In this document: one piece after another, positions 8,111-16,685 of the stretch
Layout of the letters: the number at the start of each line of letters is the position of its first letter
How positions within the stretch are numbered: the first letter of the stretch is position 1
Notes under the pieces: generated by a model
What the model was told of the DNA's origin: nothing
Database searches by the model: none
Seen by the model: only the letters and a program-made list of their open reading frames with translations
Program-made: the position numbers and the translations under genes
From: Bradyrhizobium sp. BR13661
Lineage (GTDB): Bacteria > Pseudomonadota > Alphaproteobacteria > Rhizobiales > Xanthobacteraceae
Assembly (NCBI RefSeq): GCF_029892425.1
Contig: NZ_JARXWB010000020.1
Span: forward strand, 62,001 to 126,000
Reading direction: 5' to 3'
DNA length: 64,000 nucleotides

Positions 8111-9343
8111 ATGTTCAATCGAGTCGAAGCCCCAACCCAAACGCCACCTACTCCTGCAAAGATTCTCGCGGACTGCGGCCTGGTATATGCGTCCAACGGC
8201 TTCATTGGCTGGCTCTTTGCTGTGACTGCGCCTTTGGCGATCATCCTTGCGGTGGGCACCGATGGCAGGCTTTCGGAAGGTGAAATCGCGTCCTGGGTAT
8301 TTGCCGCCTTCTTCATAAATGGCCTGCTTACCGTGTTGGTCTGTTGGCTCTATCGACAGCCGCTAACGTTCTTTTGGACTATTCCCGGCACGGTTCTGGT
8401 GGGACAGGCCTTAACTCACTTGTCGTTCGCTCAGGTTGTTGGAGCGTATTATGTGGCGGGCGGGCTTATAGTGCTGCTCGGCGTGACCGGTTCGGTCAAG
8501 CGGGTAATGGATCTCGTTCCAATGCCGATCGTGATGGGCATGGTAGCAGGCGTCTTCCTCCGGTTTGGTCTCGACCTAGTTCATGCGGTGTTTGCCGACA
8601 CCGTCATCGCAGGACCCATGATCTTGGCATGGTTGATCCTAGCTTCCCTGCCGATGCTGGGTCGACGCTGCCCACCGATCTTCGGTGCGCTTGTTGTTGG
8701 GGCCCTTTCTACGATCATGCTTGGCAGAGTCGACCCATCCACGGCGGTAGGATTCGAATTCATCACGCCGGTCTTTCAGAAGCCGGCTTGGTCCGCTGCA
8801 GCAATGATTGAACTAGTCGCGCCTCTGGCCATTACCGTCCTAGTAATACAGAACGGGCAAGGTTTCGCCATCGTAAGGGCTGCGGGGCACAACCCGCCAA
8901 TTAATACAGTGACCGTCATTTGCGGTGTCGGTGCAGTGATTAGCGCCGTCGTGGGCGGCATCAGTACCTGCCTTACGGGGCCGACAAATGCGATCGTCGT
9001 TGGCAGTGGTGAGCGTGAACGGCAATACAGCGCAGGGATCATCGTTGGAATCCTGGCGATTGCGTTTGGTCTGCTCGCCCCAACTTTTGCTCGGCTGCTT
9101 CTTGTTGCGCCAAAGTCCGTTATAGCAACATTGGCGGGATTAGCTATGCTGCGCGTTTTGCAGGGGGCTTTTAAGGCGGCGTTTTCTACGAGGTTCTCGC
9201 TCGGGGCGCTTCTAGCTTTTTTGGTTACTGTTGCTGACCAGCCGTGGCTGAACATCGGTGCTGCATTTTGGGGATTGATCGTTGGTCTCGTTATTTCCTT
9301 GCTGCTAGAACGTCCCGAGTTCGGACCTAAACCTTTGCTCTAG
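8111..9343 (+). CDS. BenE-family transporter (benzoate/H+ symporter-like)
   Basis: Inner-membrane carrier of 410 residues with about 11-12 hydrophobic segments. The BenE signature region is present, including FFWTIPGTVLVGQAL, LVPMPIVMGMVAGVFLRFGL, LAITVLVIQNGQGFAIVRAAG and the GGISTCLTGPTNAIV loop. Characterised members move benzoate with protons; no benzoate-degrading gene is nearby, so the substrate may be another small acid. It follows the carbonic anhydrase by 57 bases and may share its transcript. Confidence 0.85.
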   Translation: MFNRVEAPTQTPPTPAKILADCGLVYASNGFIGWLFAVTAPLAIILAVGTDGRLSEGEIASWVFAAFFINGLLTVLVCWLYRQPLTFFWTIPGTVLVGQALTHLSFAQVVGAYYVAGGLIVLLGVTGSVKRVMDLVPMPIVMGMVAGVFLRFGLDLVHAVFADTVIAGPMILAWLILASLPMLGRRCPPIFGALVVGALSTIMLGRVDPSTAVGFEFITPVFQKPAWSAAAMIELVAPLAITVLVIQNGQGFAIVRAAGHNPPINTVTVICGVGAVISAVVGGISTCLTGPTNAIVVGSGERERQYSAGIIVGILAIAFGLLAPTFARLLLVAPKSVIATLAGLAMLRVLQGAFKAAFSTRFSLGALLAFLVTVADQPWLNIGAAFWGLIVGLVISLLLERPEFGPKPLL

Positions 9344-9381
9344 CGGGTAGCGTGCTGCAGGCTCCCGGCGAGCGCTTAGCT

Positions 9382-10331
9382 TTAGATGCTCTCGTCCGCA
9401 GGATACCGATGGTCGAGGCCGGCAAATGACCGGCCAGGACCGAGGCCAGGCACGGCAAAACGCATATAGTCTCGAAACGCCTTGGCAGCCGTCGGCATCT
9501 TGGTATCGCGGCGCCAGACAAGGCCCACATCCATGGTGGGCACTTGATCCTCGATGACACGCGTCTCGATCCGCTGCCCTTCGTGAGACCAGGGTCGGTA
9601 AATCAGGTCCGAGAGGATGGCTATACCCATGCCTCCAGCAACCATGGAGCGCACTGCCTCGACCGAAGACGTGCGAAAGATCGTTTTTGGCTCAAGCGCT
9701 GCATTGCTCCAATAACGCATTGACGTGTCCTTGGCTTCATCGATGGTAAGCATTACGTAAGGATAGGTCGCGATCCCCGCCAGTTGTACGCGCTCGGCGC
9801 GAAACAGCGGATGCTGGGGCGCAAGCCATAATCGGCGCGGCGACCGGAGCAAGGTGTCTCTGATGAGCGCGGAATTGTCGCGCAAGTTGGAAACTAACAT
9901 CAACGCTAGATCGAGCGCACCATCCACGAGCGCGCACTCGAGCACTTCGCGCGGCGCCTCGAATAACTCGATGGTGATGCCGGGAAAGTTGGTCTGAAAG
10001 CGCATCTGATGACGGGGCAAAATATAGCCAGACACGGTATAGGTAACACCGATCCGCACCGTCCCGACGAGTGGTCCTGCTGACATATGCGTGCTCCGTA
10101 GTGCTTCCGCGACATCGGCCAGGATCTGGTGGCCGTGAGCCAGCAAGCGACTATCTTAGACGGTGACAGTCATGCCGTTTCCGTCCGCGCTCCAGCGGGG
10201 GCCAAAAGAGTCGTTTGAGCTGTTGGATCGCCACAATGACTGCAGATTTCAATACCAGGTCCATGGCGGCTTGGCTGATACAGCCAGTTGCGGCGGTAGC
10301 TCGGACATCTCTGTTGTTCAGACGTTTCCAT
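9382..10331 (-). pseudogene. LysR-type regulator, broken in the DNA-binding domain
   Basis: The effector-binding part is intact and open (9382-10146; VRIGVTYTVSGYILPRHQMR, ITIELFEAPREVLE, LDLALMLVSNL) and is closely related to the whole LysR protein at 26667-27629. The helix-turn-helix part upstream is recognisable only in pieces: METSEQQR from an ATG at 10329-10331, then in another frame CISQAAMDLVLKSAVIVAIQQL, then in a third frame GNGMTVTV ending in an in-frame TAA just before SRLLAHGHQIL. At least two frameshifts and one stop separate it from an intact gene. It sits beside the pxpC end of the biotin operon and may be its former regulator. Confidence 0.88.
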
Positions 10332-10478
10332 GGCTCGTGAGCCAGACATTCTCGCTTTCATAAACAACTCTCATTCCGGCGGGTGTCGCGGGGCAGGGGG
10401 CCGTTACTCGGCCAACGTGAAGCAGTGGCACATGGATCGTCTTGGCCGATCTTGGGCGCGGTTGTGCTCTGCCCGGGA

Positions 10479-11453
10479 TCACGCCAGGGCTGTCCGAAGT
10501 CTCTCAAGCAACTCGGCCCGGTCTCTTCGGGCAGCAAGAGCTTGATCCATATCGACTTTGACGAACTGCACGGGCGTGTTGGGCTGAAGCTGTCCCACCA
10601 AATCCATGTCTGCGGCGATGACGGTTCCTAACATAAAATAGCCTCCAACGGAGACTGCGTCACGATGCAGCACAATCGGCTCGGTGCCGCTCGGGACCTG
10701 GATGGACCCGTATGGATAGCAGGCATCGGTAATGTTAGACGGATCGGAGCCAGCGCCGAAAGGTGGCTCGCGATGAACAAATTCGAGCGGCTTGCCGCCC
10801 TTAAAGCGATAGCCGATGCGATCCGCTTCCGGAGCGACCCTCCATGTGTCGGCGAAGAATCCGTTTCCTGCCGCCTCTGTAACGCGGTGCCAGTAAAGGC
10901 CCGGCATCGCACGTAGCTCGGTCGGCGCCTCGGCGGGCTGGCCACGTAATTCTTTCGCCACCATGCGACCGTCCTTTGCCGCAGCGGCCTCACCTACCGG
11001 TAGCTCGTCGCCAGCCTCAAGCTTGCGCCCCTTGAAGCCGCCCAGTGCGCCGAGCGCATAAGTCGAACGTGAACCAAGAACAACGGGAACGTCGATACCG
11101 CCGGAGACTGCGATATAGCCACGCGCGCCCCTCTTGAGGAAATCGAACGACAGGATCTGACCACGCTTCACCCTGAAACTACCCCAGGTTTCGCGTTGCC
11201 GACCGTCGAGCTTCGGCGGGAGCTCGGCGCCGGTGACAGCGACAGTAGCATCCTCTGTGAATTCGAGCTCCGGCCCCATGAACACGGTCTCGAGCACGGC
11301 CGCACCTTCCGGGTTACCCACGAGTAGATTGGCGGCGGCGAGCGCGTGACGGTCCATGCCGCCGGAGAGCGGAATGCCGAAGTGATAATAGCCAGGACGC
11401 CCAAGATCCTGCACGGTCGTTGCGAGACCCGGTTTCAAAACCTTAATGGCCAC
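10479..11453 (-). CDS. pxpC: 5-oxoprolinase subunit C / biotin-dependent carboxyltransferase (AHS2, KipA family)
   Basis: PxpC forms with PxpB the ATP-using part of prokaryotic 5-oxoprolinase; the same AHS2 fold is the carboxyltransferase half of urea carboxylase. Markers are KVLKPGLATTVQDLGRPGYY, GIPLSGGMDRHALAAANLLVGNP, AYIAVSGGIDVP-like GYIAVSGGIDVP and VGGYFMLGTVIAADMDLVGQL. The GTG at 11453 has GGAG six bases upstream and overlaps the end of pxpB by 11 bases; an ATG at 11465 lacks a ribosome site. It is the last gene of an operon that also encodes biotin carboxylase and carrier, so biotin-dependent carboxylation is plausible. Confidence 0.9.
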   Translation of the reverse strand: MAIKVLKPGLATTVQDLGRPGYYHFGIPLSGGMDRHALAAANLLVGNPEGAAVLETVFMGPELEFTEDATVAVTGAELPPKLDGRQRETWGSFRVKRGQILSFDFLKRGARGYIAVSGGIDVPVVLGSRSTYALGALGGFKGRKLEAGDELPVGEAAAAKDGRMVAKELRGQPAEAPTELRAMPGLYWHRVTEAAGNGFFADTWRVAPEADRIGYRFKGGKPLEFVHREPPFGAGSDPSNITDACYPYGSIQVPSGTEPIVLHRDAVSVGGYFMLGTVIAADMDLVGQLQPNTPVQFVKVDMDQALAARRDRAELLERLRTALA

Positions 11454-12318
11454 GGAGCACTCCATCGAGCTTGCGATTGTAAGCGTCAATGTCGCGATTG
11501 AACTCAGTCAGCGAGAATGAGACATCGCGGATGATCGGCGCGAAGCGACCGGAATCGACGTCGGCGACGGCGGCGTCGTACGCAAGGCGGTCGATCGGCT
11601 TCCACTTCAAGATGTCGCCTGGTCTGAACAGACACATGAAGTCGCGCAAATAACTGATCTTCTGGTTCGGATCGTAGATTGGCATCGGCGTGATGCCGAA
11701 CATCTGATAGCCGCCGGCGCCGCGCACCGAGTAGATGCAACTGAAACACCCTCCGTGTCCGACCGTGAGTTTCGGCGTGTCTGTGCGGGGGCGCAGGTAT
11801 TTTGGAGCCTGCAGTTGCCGCTTACGTTCCACCATCTGGTAGACAAAGGGCAGGCCCCCGACGAAGCCGACTGTCGAAACGAACCATGGCGCGCTCGAAT
11901 GCGCCTTGATGAAGGCGTCGACGCTTTCTAGCCCGTTGATCCGCGCCGCGTATTCGAGATCAGTCCCGTTCGGATTCTGATGACGCTCACGGAAGCGCAT
12001 CAACGTTTCATGAGTCCATGGATCATTGTAGAACACGGGGATTTCGATGATCCGCGTCTTGATCAACGGTTCGGATTTTTCGGATCCAGCATCCAGCCTC
12101 TTCAGCTCGGCAAGGAGATCCTGAGGCTTAATCTGATCGGGATCGAACTTGACCTGATAAGACGCATTCGCAGGACAAATCTCTGTCACGCCCTTAATCT
12201 TGGCATCCCGTACTGCATTGGTGACGAAGAGGCTCTTGAAAAATGCCTCCAGCGACATGGCTTCACTGACCTCAGCGAAGATGTGCTCATCACCGCCGAA
12301 GGAAAATCGGGTTTGCAT
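11443..12318 (-). CDS. pxpB: 5-oxoprolinase subunit B (AHS1, KipI family)
   Basis: Partner of PxpC. The 291-residue product has the AHS1 core: EIPVFYND, a VGFVGGLPFVYQM segment, the RPRTDTPKLTVGHGGCFSCIYSVRGAGGYQMFGITPMPIYD region and FRPGDILKWKPID. The N-terminal 60-90 residues are somewhat longer than in the shortest KipI proteins. A strong GGAGGTGAT ribosome site precedes the ATG at 12318. It lies 16 bases after the biotin carboxylase gene and overlaps pxpC, so the four genes are translated as a unit. Confidence 0.9.
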   Translation of the reverse strand: MQTRFSFGGDEHIFAEVSEAMSLEAFFKSLFVTNAVRDAKIKGVTEICPANASYQVKFDPDQIKPQDLLAELKRLDAGSEKSEPLIKTRIIEIPVFYNDPWTHETLMRFRERHQNPNGTDLEYAARINGLESVDAFIKAHSSAPWFVSTVGFVGGLPFVYQMVERKRQLQAPKYLRPRTDTPKLTVGHGGCFSCIYSVRGAGGYQMFGITPMPIYDPNQKISYLRDFMCLFRPGDILKWKPIDRLAYDAAVADVDSGRFAPIIRDVSFSLTEFNRDIDAYNRKLDGVLRGH

Positions 12319-12334
12319 GTCAGATCACCTCCCA

Positions 12335-13741
12335 TTATCGGCGGACAGTTTCTTTGTCGGGTTGTTGCGGTTGAGCCGTGCCGAGCATCTCGGCATGCGA
12401 TTCAAGCCATGGCTCTAGCCAGGCTGTATGAAAGCGACCAGCCTGTACGTCCGCATCGCGTGCGAGCGCCTCGTGTAACGGCTTTGTTGTCGACAAGCCT
12501 CCCACGTCCAGTTCGGCGAGAGCTCGCAGTAGCTCCCGTATGGCGCTAGGTCTATCCTTGTCGTGGACAATCAATTTTCCGAGCAGGCTGTCGTAGAACG
12601 GCGGCACCGTGTAACCCTGATAGAGCATGCTGTCGAAGCGCACCCCATGGCCGCCGGGCACGCTGAGTGCACTAACTGTGCCGGGGGTCGGCAGAAAGTT
12701 CCTCGAGGGATCCTCGGCGTTGATGCGAACTTCGATCGAATGTCCGCTGAGGCTTATCTCTTCTTGACGGAAGCGCAGCGGCTCTCCGCCCGCAATCCGG
12801 ATCATTTCGCGCACAAGGTCGATGCCGGTGATCATTTCCGTCACCGGATGTTCGACCTGGATCCGAGTATTCATTTCGAGAAAGTAAAACTCATGCGTTT
12901 TATCATCGTAGAGATATTCGAGCGTTCCGGCCCCGCGATAGTTCACTGCCTTGGCAAGCGCGACAGCGGACGTACAAAGCTTTTCCCGGACCGACTGTGT
13001 TAGCGAAGGTGAGGGCGCTTCCTCCCAGACCTTTTGACGGCGACGTTGTAGAGAACACTCACGCTCGTAGCAATGGATAACGTCGCGCCCATCGCCGAGC
13101 ACCTGAACCTCGATGTGCCGAGCGCCTTCGATCAGCTTCTCGACATAGAGCCCACCGTCGCCAAAAGCCGCGAGCGCTTCCGCCTTTGCTTGCGGCATAA
13201 GATGGCGAAATTCGTCGGTCGAGCGCGCGATTCGAATTCCGCGCCCACCGCCGCCAGCGGCGGCTTTGATCATCACTGGAAATCCTGTTTCGGCGACGAC
13301 GGCGAAGGCGGCGTCGGCCGACTCCAGACGGCCGTGGCTTCCTGGGACGGTCGGAACGCCGGCGGAAGAGGCGGCCTTACGTGCTGCGACTTTATCGCCC
13401 ATAAGTCGGATCGAATGTGCGGTCGGGCCGACGAAAATCAGACCCGCCGCCTCGACCGCGGCAGCGAACTCGGCATTCTCCGCCAGGAATCCGTAACCGG
13501 GATGAATAGCGTCGGCACCAGTGGTCTTAGCTGCCGCGAGGATAGTTGCCTGGTTGAGATAGGATTTGGACGCCTGAGCTGGACCGATCTCAATCGACTC
13601 ATCGGCGAGCCTGACGGCGAGTGAGTCCTTGTCGGCCTTGCTGTAAACTTGCACGGCAACGATGCCGAGCTCGCGAGCTGCTCGGATGATACGAACCGCG
13701 ATCTCGCCGCGATTGGCGATGAGGAGTTTATTGATAGGCAT
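12335..13741 (-). CDS. Biotin carboxylase (AccC-like)
   Basis: ATP-grasp enzyme that carboxylates the biotin of a carrier protein. The 468-residue product has NKLLIANRGEIAVRIIRAARELGI, GYGFLAENAEF, the glycine loop KAAAGGGGRGIR, HIEVQVLGDGRDVIHCYERECSLQRRRQKV and FLEMNTRIQVEHPVTE. It is slightly longer than the roughly 450 residues of fatty-acid AccC because of a C-terminal tail. The position between a biotin carrier and pxpB/pxpC argues that it serves a dedicated carboxyltransferase rather than lipid synthesis; the four parts together match the domains of urea carboxylase on separate chains. Confidence 0.93.
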   Translation of the reverse strand: MPINKLLIANRGEIAVRIIRAARELGIVAVQVYSKADKDSLAVRLADESIEIGPAQASKSYLNQATILAAAKTTGADAIHPGYGFLAENAEFAAAVEAAGLIFVGPTAHSIRLMGDKVAARKAASSAGVPTVPGSHGRLESADAAFAVVAETGFPVMIKAAAGGGGRGIRIARSTDEFRHLMPQAKAEALAAFGDGGLYVEKLIEGARHIEVQVLGDGRDVIHCYERECSLQRRRQKVWEEAPSPSLTQSVREKLCTSAVALAKAVNYRGAGTLEYLYDDKTHEFYFLEMNTRIQVEHPVTEMITGIDLVREMIRIAGGEPLRFRQEEISLSGHSIEVRINAEDPSRNFLPTPGTVSALSVPGGHGVRFDSMLYQGYTVPPFYDSLLGKLIVHDKDRPSAIRELLRALAELDVGGLSTTKPLHEALARDADVQAGRFHTAWLEPWLESHAEMLGTAQPQQPDKETVRR

Positions 13742-13750
13742 GGAGCTACC

Positions 13751-13993
13751 TCAAACTTCAATTTCTGCGATCGGCTGACCGGCCATCACCGCTTCCTCGC
13801 TCTCGACCAGGAAGCGCAGGTTCTTTCCTGTAGCTCCGGCCTTAACCTCGTTAAATGACTTCATCACCTCGATCAGCCCGATCGTGTCATTCTCCGTGAC
13901 CCCATCACCATCGTTCTTGTAAGCGGGTGTGTCGGGCGCGGACTGGCGATAGAAGATGCCAGGGAGTGGCGAAAGAATCTGCTGTGTAGCCAT
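13751..13993 (-). CDS. Biotin carboxyl carrier protein, short form
   Basis: An 80-residue biotinyl domain: SPLPGIFYRQSAPDTPAY, then IEVMKSFNEVKAG with the biotin lysine at Lys45, and a final PIAEIEV. The usual AMKM is VMKS here; Met-Lys, which is needed for recognition by biotin ligase, is kept. It lacks the proline/alanine-rich N-terminal extension of fatty-acid AccB. The ATG at 13993 follows GAGGAAACG. It lies 9 bases before the biotin carboxylase gene. Confidence 0.88.
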   Translation of the reverse strand: MATQQILSPLPGIFYRQSAPDTPAYKNDGDGVTENDTIGLIEVMKSFNEVKAGATGKNLRFLVESEEAVMAGQPIAEIEV

Positions 13994-14069
13994 CGTTTCC
14001 TCGTGACATTTTTTGTTTCGATGTTGCCGCCGCACGTTTCGCGCAGCTTGCACCGTACGACGATAGCTC

Positions 14070-15113
14070 TCAGCGGTCGCCAACAAGCAGCCGATATCGG
14101 AATTGGTCCAGAATCACCGCGAGAACTAACAACGAGCCTAGCAGCACCATCTGCATATACGAACCAATCTGAGCGATGTTCATGCCATTTTGCAGTAGCA
14201 CAATGAAAAAGGCGCCCAGTACGACATTCTCGACGCGACCGATTCCGCCGCGCAGCGAAACACCTGCGATTACGCATGCTGCTATCGATTCAAGGGCGAT
14301 CTTACCACCGAGAGTTGCTTCCCCCGTGCCGACCCTCGCAGTTAGAAGAAGGCCCGCAACTGAGGCAAGCAGCGCACACAGCGAATACGAAACGAACAAC
14401 ACCGCCTTGGTATTTACGCCAGAGAGATGCGCAGCTTTCATATTGCCGCCGACCGCATAGATGTGCTTGCCAAGGCGTGTGCGATTCATGATCAGCCAAA
14501 TCACAATCGATGTTATGATCGCTACCGCAACCGGAACCGGAACGTCGAGGACGCTACCGAACCCGAGAACGTCGCCAAACTCGTAGGGCATGCCGGATAC
14601 CGGCACGCCGCCGGTCAGAAACAGAGTTATGCCGGCGCCTATCGACTGCGATCCCAGAGTGATTATGAATGGAGAAACTCCAAATTGTGCGACGCCCAAT
14701 CCGTTCAAAAACCCGACCAGCAGGGCTGAGCCGATTCCGGCCAAGATTCCCAGCGCGATCACCAACCATACCATGTCCGGCATCAGAGGCGTCAGCGCCA
14801 CCATTACGATCGCCGAAGTGACCGACGTCAAAGCAATCGCCGTACCGACCGCCAGATCGAAGCCGCCCGTAATCAGAGCCAGCATCTGCCCCAGCGACAC
14901 AAGGATCAGATACACCGATTGGCGCGTGACGTTGGTTAGATTTTGAAAGGTGAGGAACTCCTTCGAAATTAAAGTAAAGGCAACGAGTGTCGCGACCAAG
15001 AAAAACGGCAAAACGCCGACGCGAAGAAAGACATAGATGGTGGCCGATAGAGCGACATTATGCCGACGGGATACCGTCGTCTCCTTGGCTGCCGACATGG
15101 ATTGAATGCTCAC
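14070..15113 (-). CDS. ABC sugar-type permease (RbsC family)
   Basis: Inner-membrane permease of 347 residues with about 8-10 hydrophobic spans. Family marks are LALITGGFDLAVGTAIALTSV, NRTRLGKHIYAVGGNMKAAHLSGV and the late ESIAACVIAGVSLRGGIGRVENVVLGA. The start is a GTG at 15113 that overlaps the ATPase stop (GTGA). With the TorT-like binding protein and the double ATPase it forms a CUT2-type importer. The biotin carrier gene follows 76 bases after the stop, on the same strand. Confidence 0.9.
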   Translation of the reverse strand: MSIQSMSAAKETTVSRRHNVALSATIYVFLRVGVLPFFLVATLVAFTLISKEFLTFQNLTNVTRQSVYLILVSLGQMLALITGGFDLAVGTAIALTSVTSAIVMVALTPLMPDMVWLVIALGILAGIGSALLVGFLNGLGVAQFGVSPFIITLGSQSIGAGITLFLTGGVPVSGMPYEFGDVLGFGSVLDVPVPVAVAIITSIVIWLIMNRTRLGKHIYAVGGNMKAAHLSGVNTKAVLFVSYSLCALLASVAGLLLTARVGTGEATLGGKIALESIAACVIAGVSLRGGIGRVENVVLGAFFIVLLQNGMNIAQIGSYMQMVLLGSLLVLAVILDQFRYRLLVGDR

Positions 15114-16624
15114 GCGGAGCCCTCCGTTTCTGCGAAGAAGAATCTCAATATGCTCTCTTCGGAGATTTCGCTGCCAGTGAGTTCTGCGGAAATCCTGCCC
15201 TTGGAGAAGACAACCAGGCGATGCGCGAGGTTCATGACCTCGGGCAGATCGGACGAGATCACTACTACGGCCTTCCCCGCTTCGGCGATCTCCTTGATGA
15301 GCTGATAGAGGGCCACACGGGTACCCATGTCGACGCCTACGGTCGGCTCATCGAATATGTAGATGTCACGTTCCGTTCCGAAACCTTTACCGAATAGCAC
15401 CTTCTGCTGGTTTCCTCCGGAAAGCTTCGAGACGGTGCGGTTCATGGCGCCTTTCGCAAGGCTCACCTTCTCGCCAATAGAATTGGTGAAGGTCCAGCTC
15501 CGTCGCGAAGAAAGAATACCTCTGCTAACGACGTCGGATCGGTCCAGAAGGCTCAATTCGATGTTTTCATGCGCGCTGGCGGCCAGCTGTAGACCTTCGC
15601 TCTTGCGATCCGAAGGCAGGAAGAAGACGCCGTTCTTGAGCAGATGTCGTGTCGGTTTATTCGTAACATCACGGCCCTTCAATGAGACGGTGCCGGCCGC
15701 AATCCGCTGCAGTCCCAACGCAGCCCGCCACACACGCGACTTGCCACTTCCGACCAGCCCCGCCACGCCAAGCACTTCGCCGGAGCGCACATCCAGATCG
15801 ACGCCGCATACGCCGTCTGTGCGGATGCCGCGAAGCGCCATGACTACAGGACCATCCAGCTGACGATCTATTTTCGGATAGATCATGTCGACAGAACGAC
15901 CGGTCATCAGCCCGATCAGTTTGTGTTCCGAAGTGGTGCGCGCATCGACCGTCGCGATTAGATGGCCATCGCGCAGGACTGTGATCCTATCTGCGATTCT
16001 CTGAAATTCCTGTATTCGGTGAGAGATGTATATGATTCCCACGCCGGCAGCCGTGGACTTCTCGATAAACGAAAACAGTCTTTCCGTTTCGCGATCGGTA
16101 AGAGATGCCGTCGGCTCGTCGAGGATCAACACGCGCGCGTTCGAGCGGAACGCCTTCGCGATTTCAACCATTTGCTGTTGGGCACGGGAAAGACTGGACG
16201 TTGGTCGCTCGACATCCACTTCGAAATCGAGATCCTCGAATAGCTTGCGTGCTTCTGAAAGCATGGTTCTGCTGTCGATGAACGGTCCCCGCTTCGGCTC
16301 GCGGCCAAGATATAGATTTTCGAACACTTTGAGTGTAGGGACGAGGGAAAATTCTTGGAAGACCGTACCGATACCAGCCTCGACGGCGTCGTGCACCGAG
16401 TGAAATTGAACTTCCCGACCGTCGATACTTATCGAGCCTGCGCTCGGTCGATAGACCCCGGAAAGTATCGATATCAATGTGGATTTTCCTGCACCGTTTT
16501 CGCCGAACAGCACATGAACTTCGCCCCTGTTCAACCTGAGATCGACGCCATTGAGCGCCTTCACGCCCGGAAACTCTTTCGAGATTCCCGTCATTTCTAC
16601 CAGTGGCGTATCTGTGTCGGTCAT
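15110..16624 (-). CDS. ABC importer ATPase with two nucleotide-binding domains (RbsA family)
   Basis: Cytosolic ATPase of 504 residues energising the adjacent permease. Domain 1 has Walker A GENGAGKST at about residue 41, signature LSRAQQQ and Walker B VLILDEPTASL. Domain 2 has GLVGSGKS, signature LSGGNQQK and YIFDEPTVGVD. This pattern is usual for CUT2 transporters, where the first signature is commonly weakened. It is a close relative in architecture of the ATPase at 41750. Confidence 0.93.
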   Translation of the reverse strand: MTDTDTPLVEMTGISKEFPGVKALNGVDLRLNRGEVHVLFGENGAGKSTLISILSGVYRPSAGSISIDGREVQFHSVHDAVEAGIGTVFQEFSLVPTLKVFENLYLGREPKRGPFIDSRTMLSEARKLFEDLDFEVDVERPTSSLSRAQQQMVEIAKAFRSNARVLILDEPTASLTDRETERLFSFIEKSTAAGVGIIYISHRIQEFQRIADRITVLRDGHLIATVDARTTSEHKLIGLMTGRSVDMIYPKIDRQLDGPVVMALRGIRTDGVCGVDLDVRSGEVLGVAGLVGSGKSRVWRAALGLQRIAAGTVSLKGRDVTNKPTRHLLKNGVFFLPSDRKSEGLQLAASAHENIELSLLDRSDVVSRGILSSRRSWTFTNSIGEKVSLAKGAMNRTVSKLSGGNQQKVLFGKGFGTERDIYIFDEPTVGVDMGTRVALYQLIKEIAEAGKAVVVISSDLPEVMNLAHRLVVFSKGRISAELTGSEISEESILRFFFAETEGSA

Positions 16625-16644
16625 CTATCTCGCTGCCTCGGTCT

Positions 16645-16671
16645 CCGGCCATGTCGATCAGACATGGCCGG
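16645..16671 (-). other. Intercistronic hairpin after the binding-protein gene
   Basis: CCGGCCATGTC (16645-16655) pairs perfectly with GACATGGCCGG (16661-16671) around GATCA, in the gap between the binding-protein and ATPase genes. Such hairpins often raise the relative amount of the upstream message. Equivalent hairpins follow the binding-protein genes at 41690-41713 and 54528-54553. Confidence 0.6.
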
Positions 16672-16685
16672 GCCTGTCATGCCGA

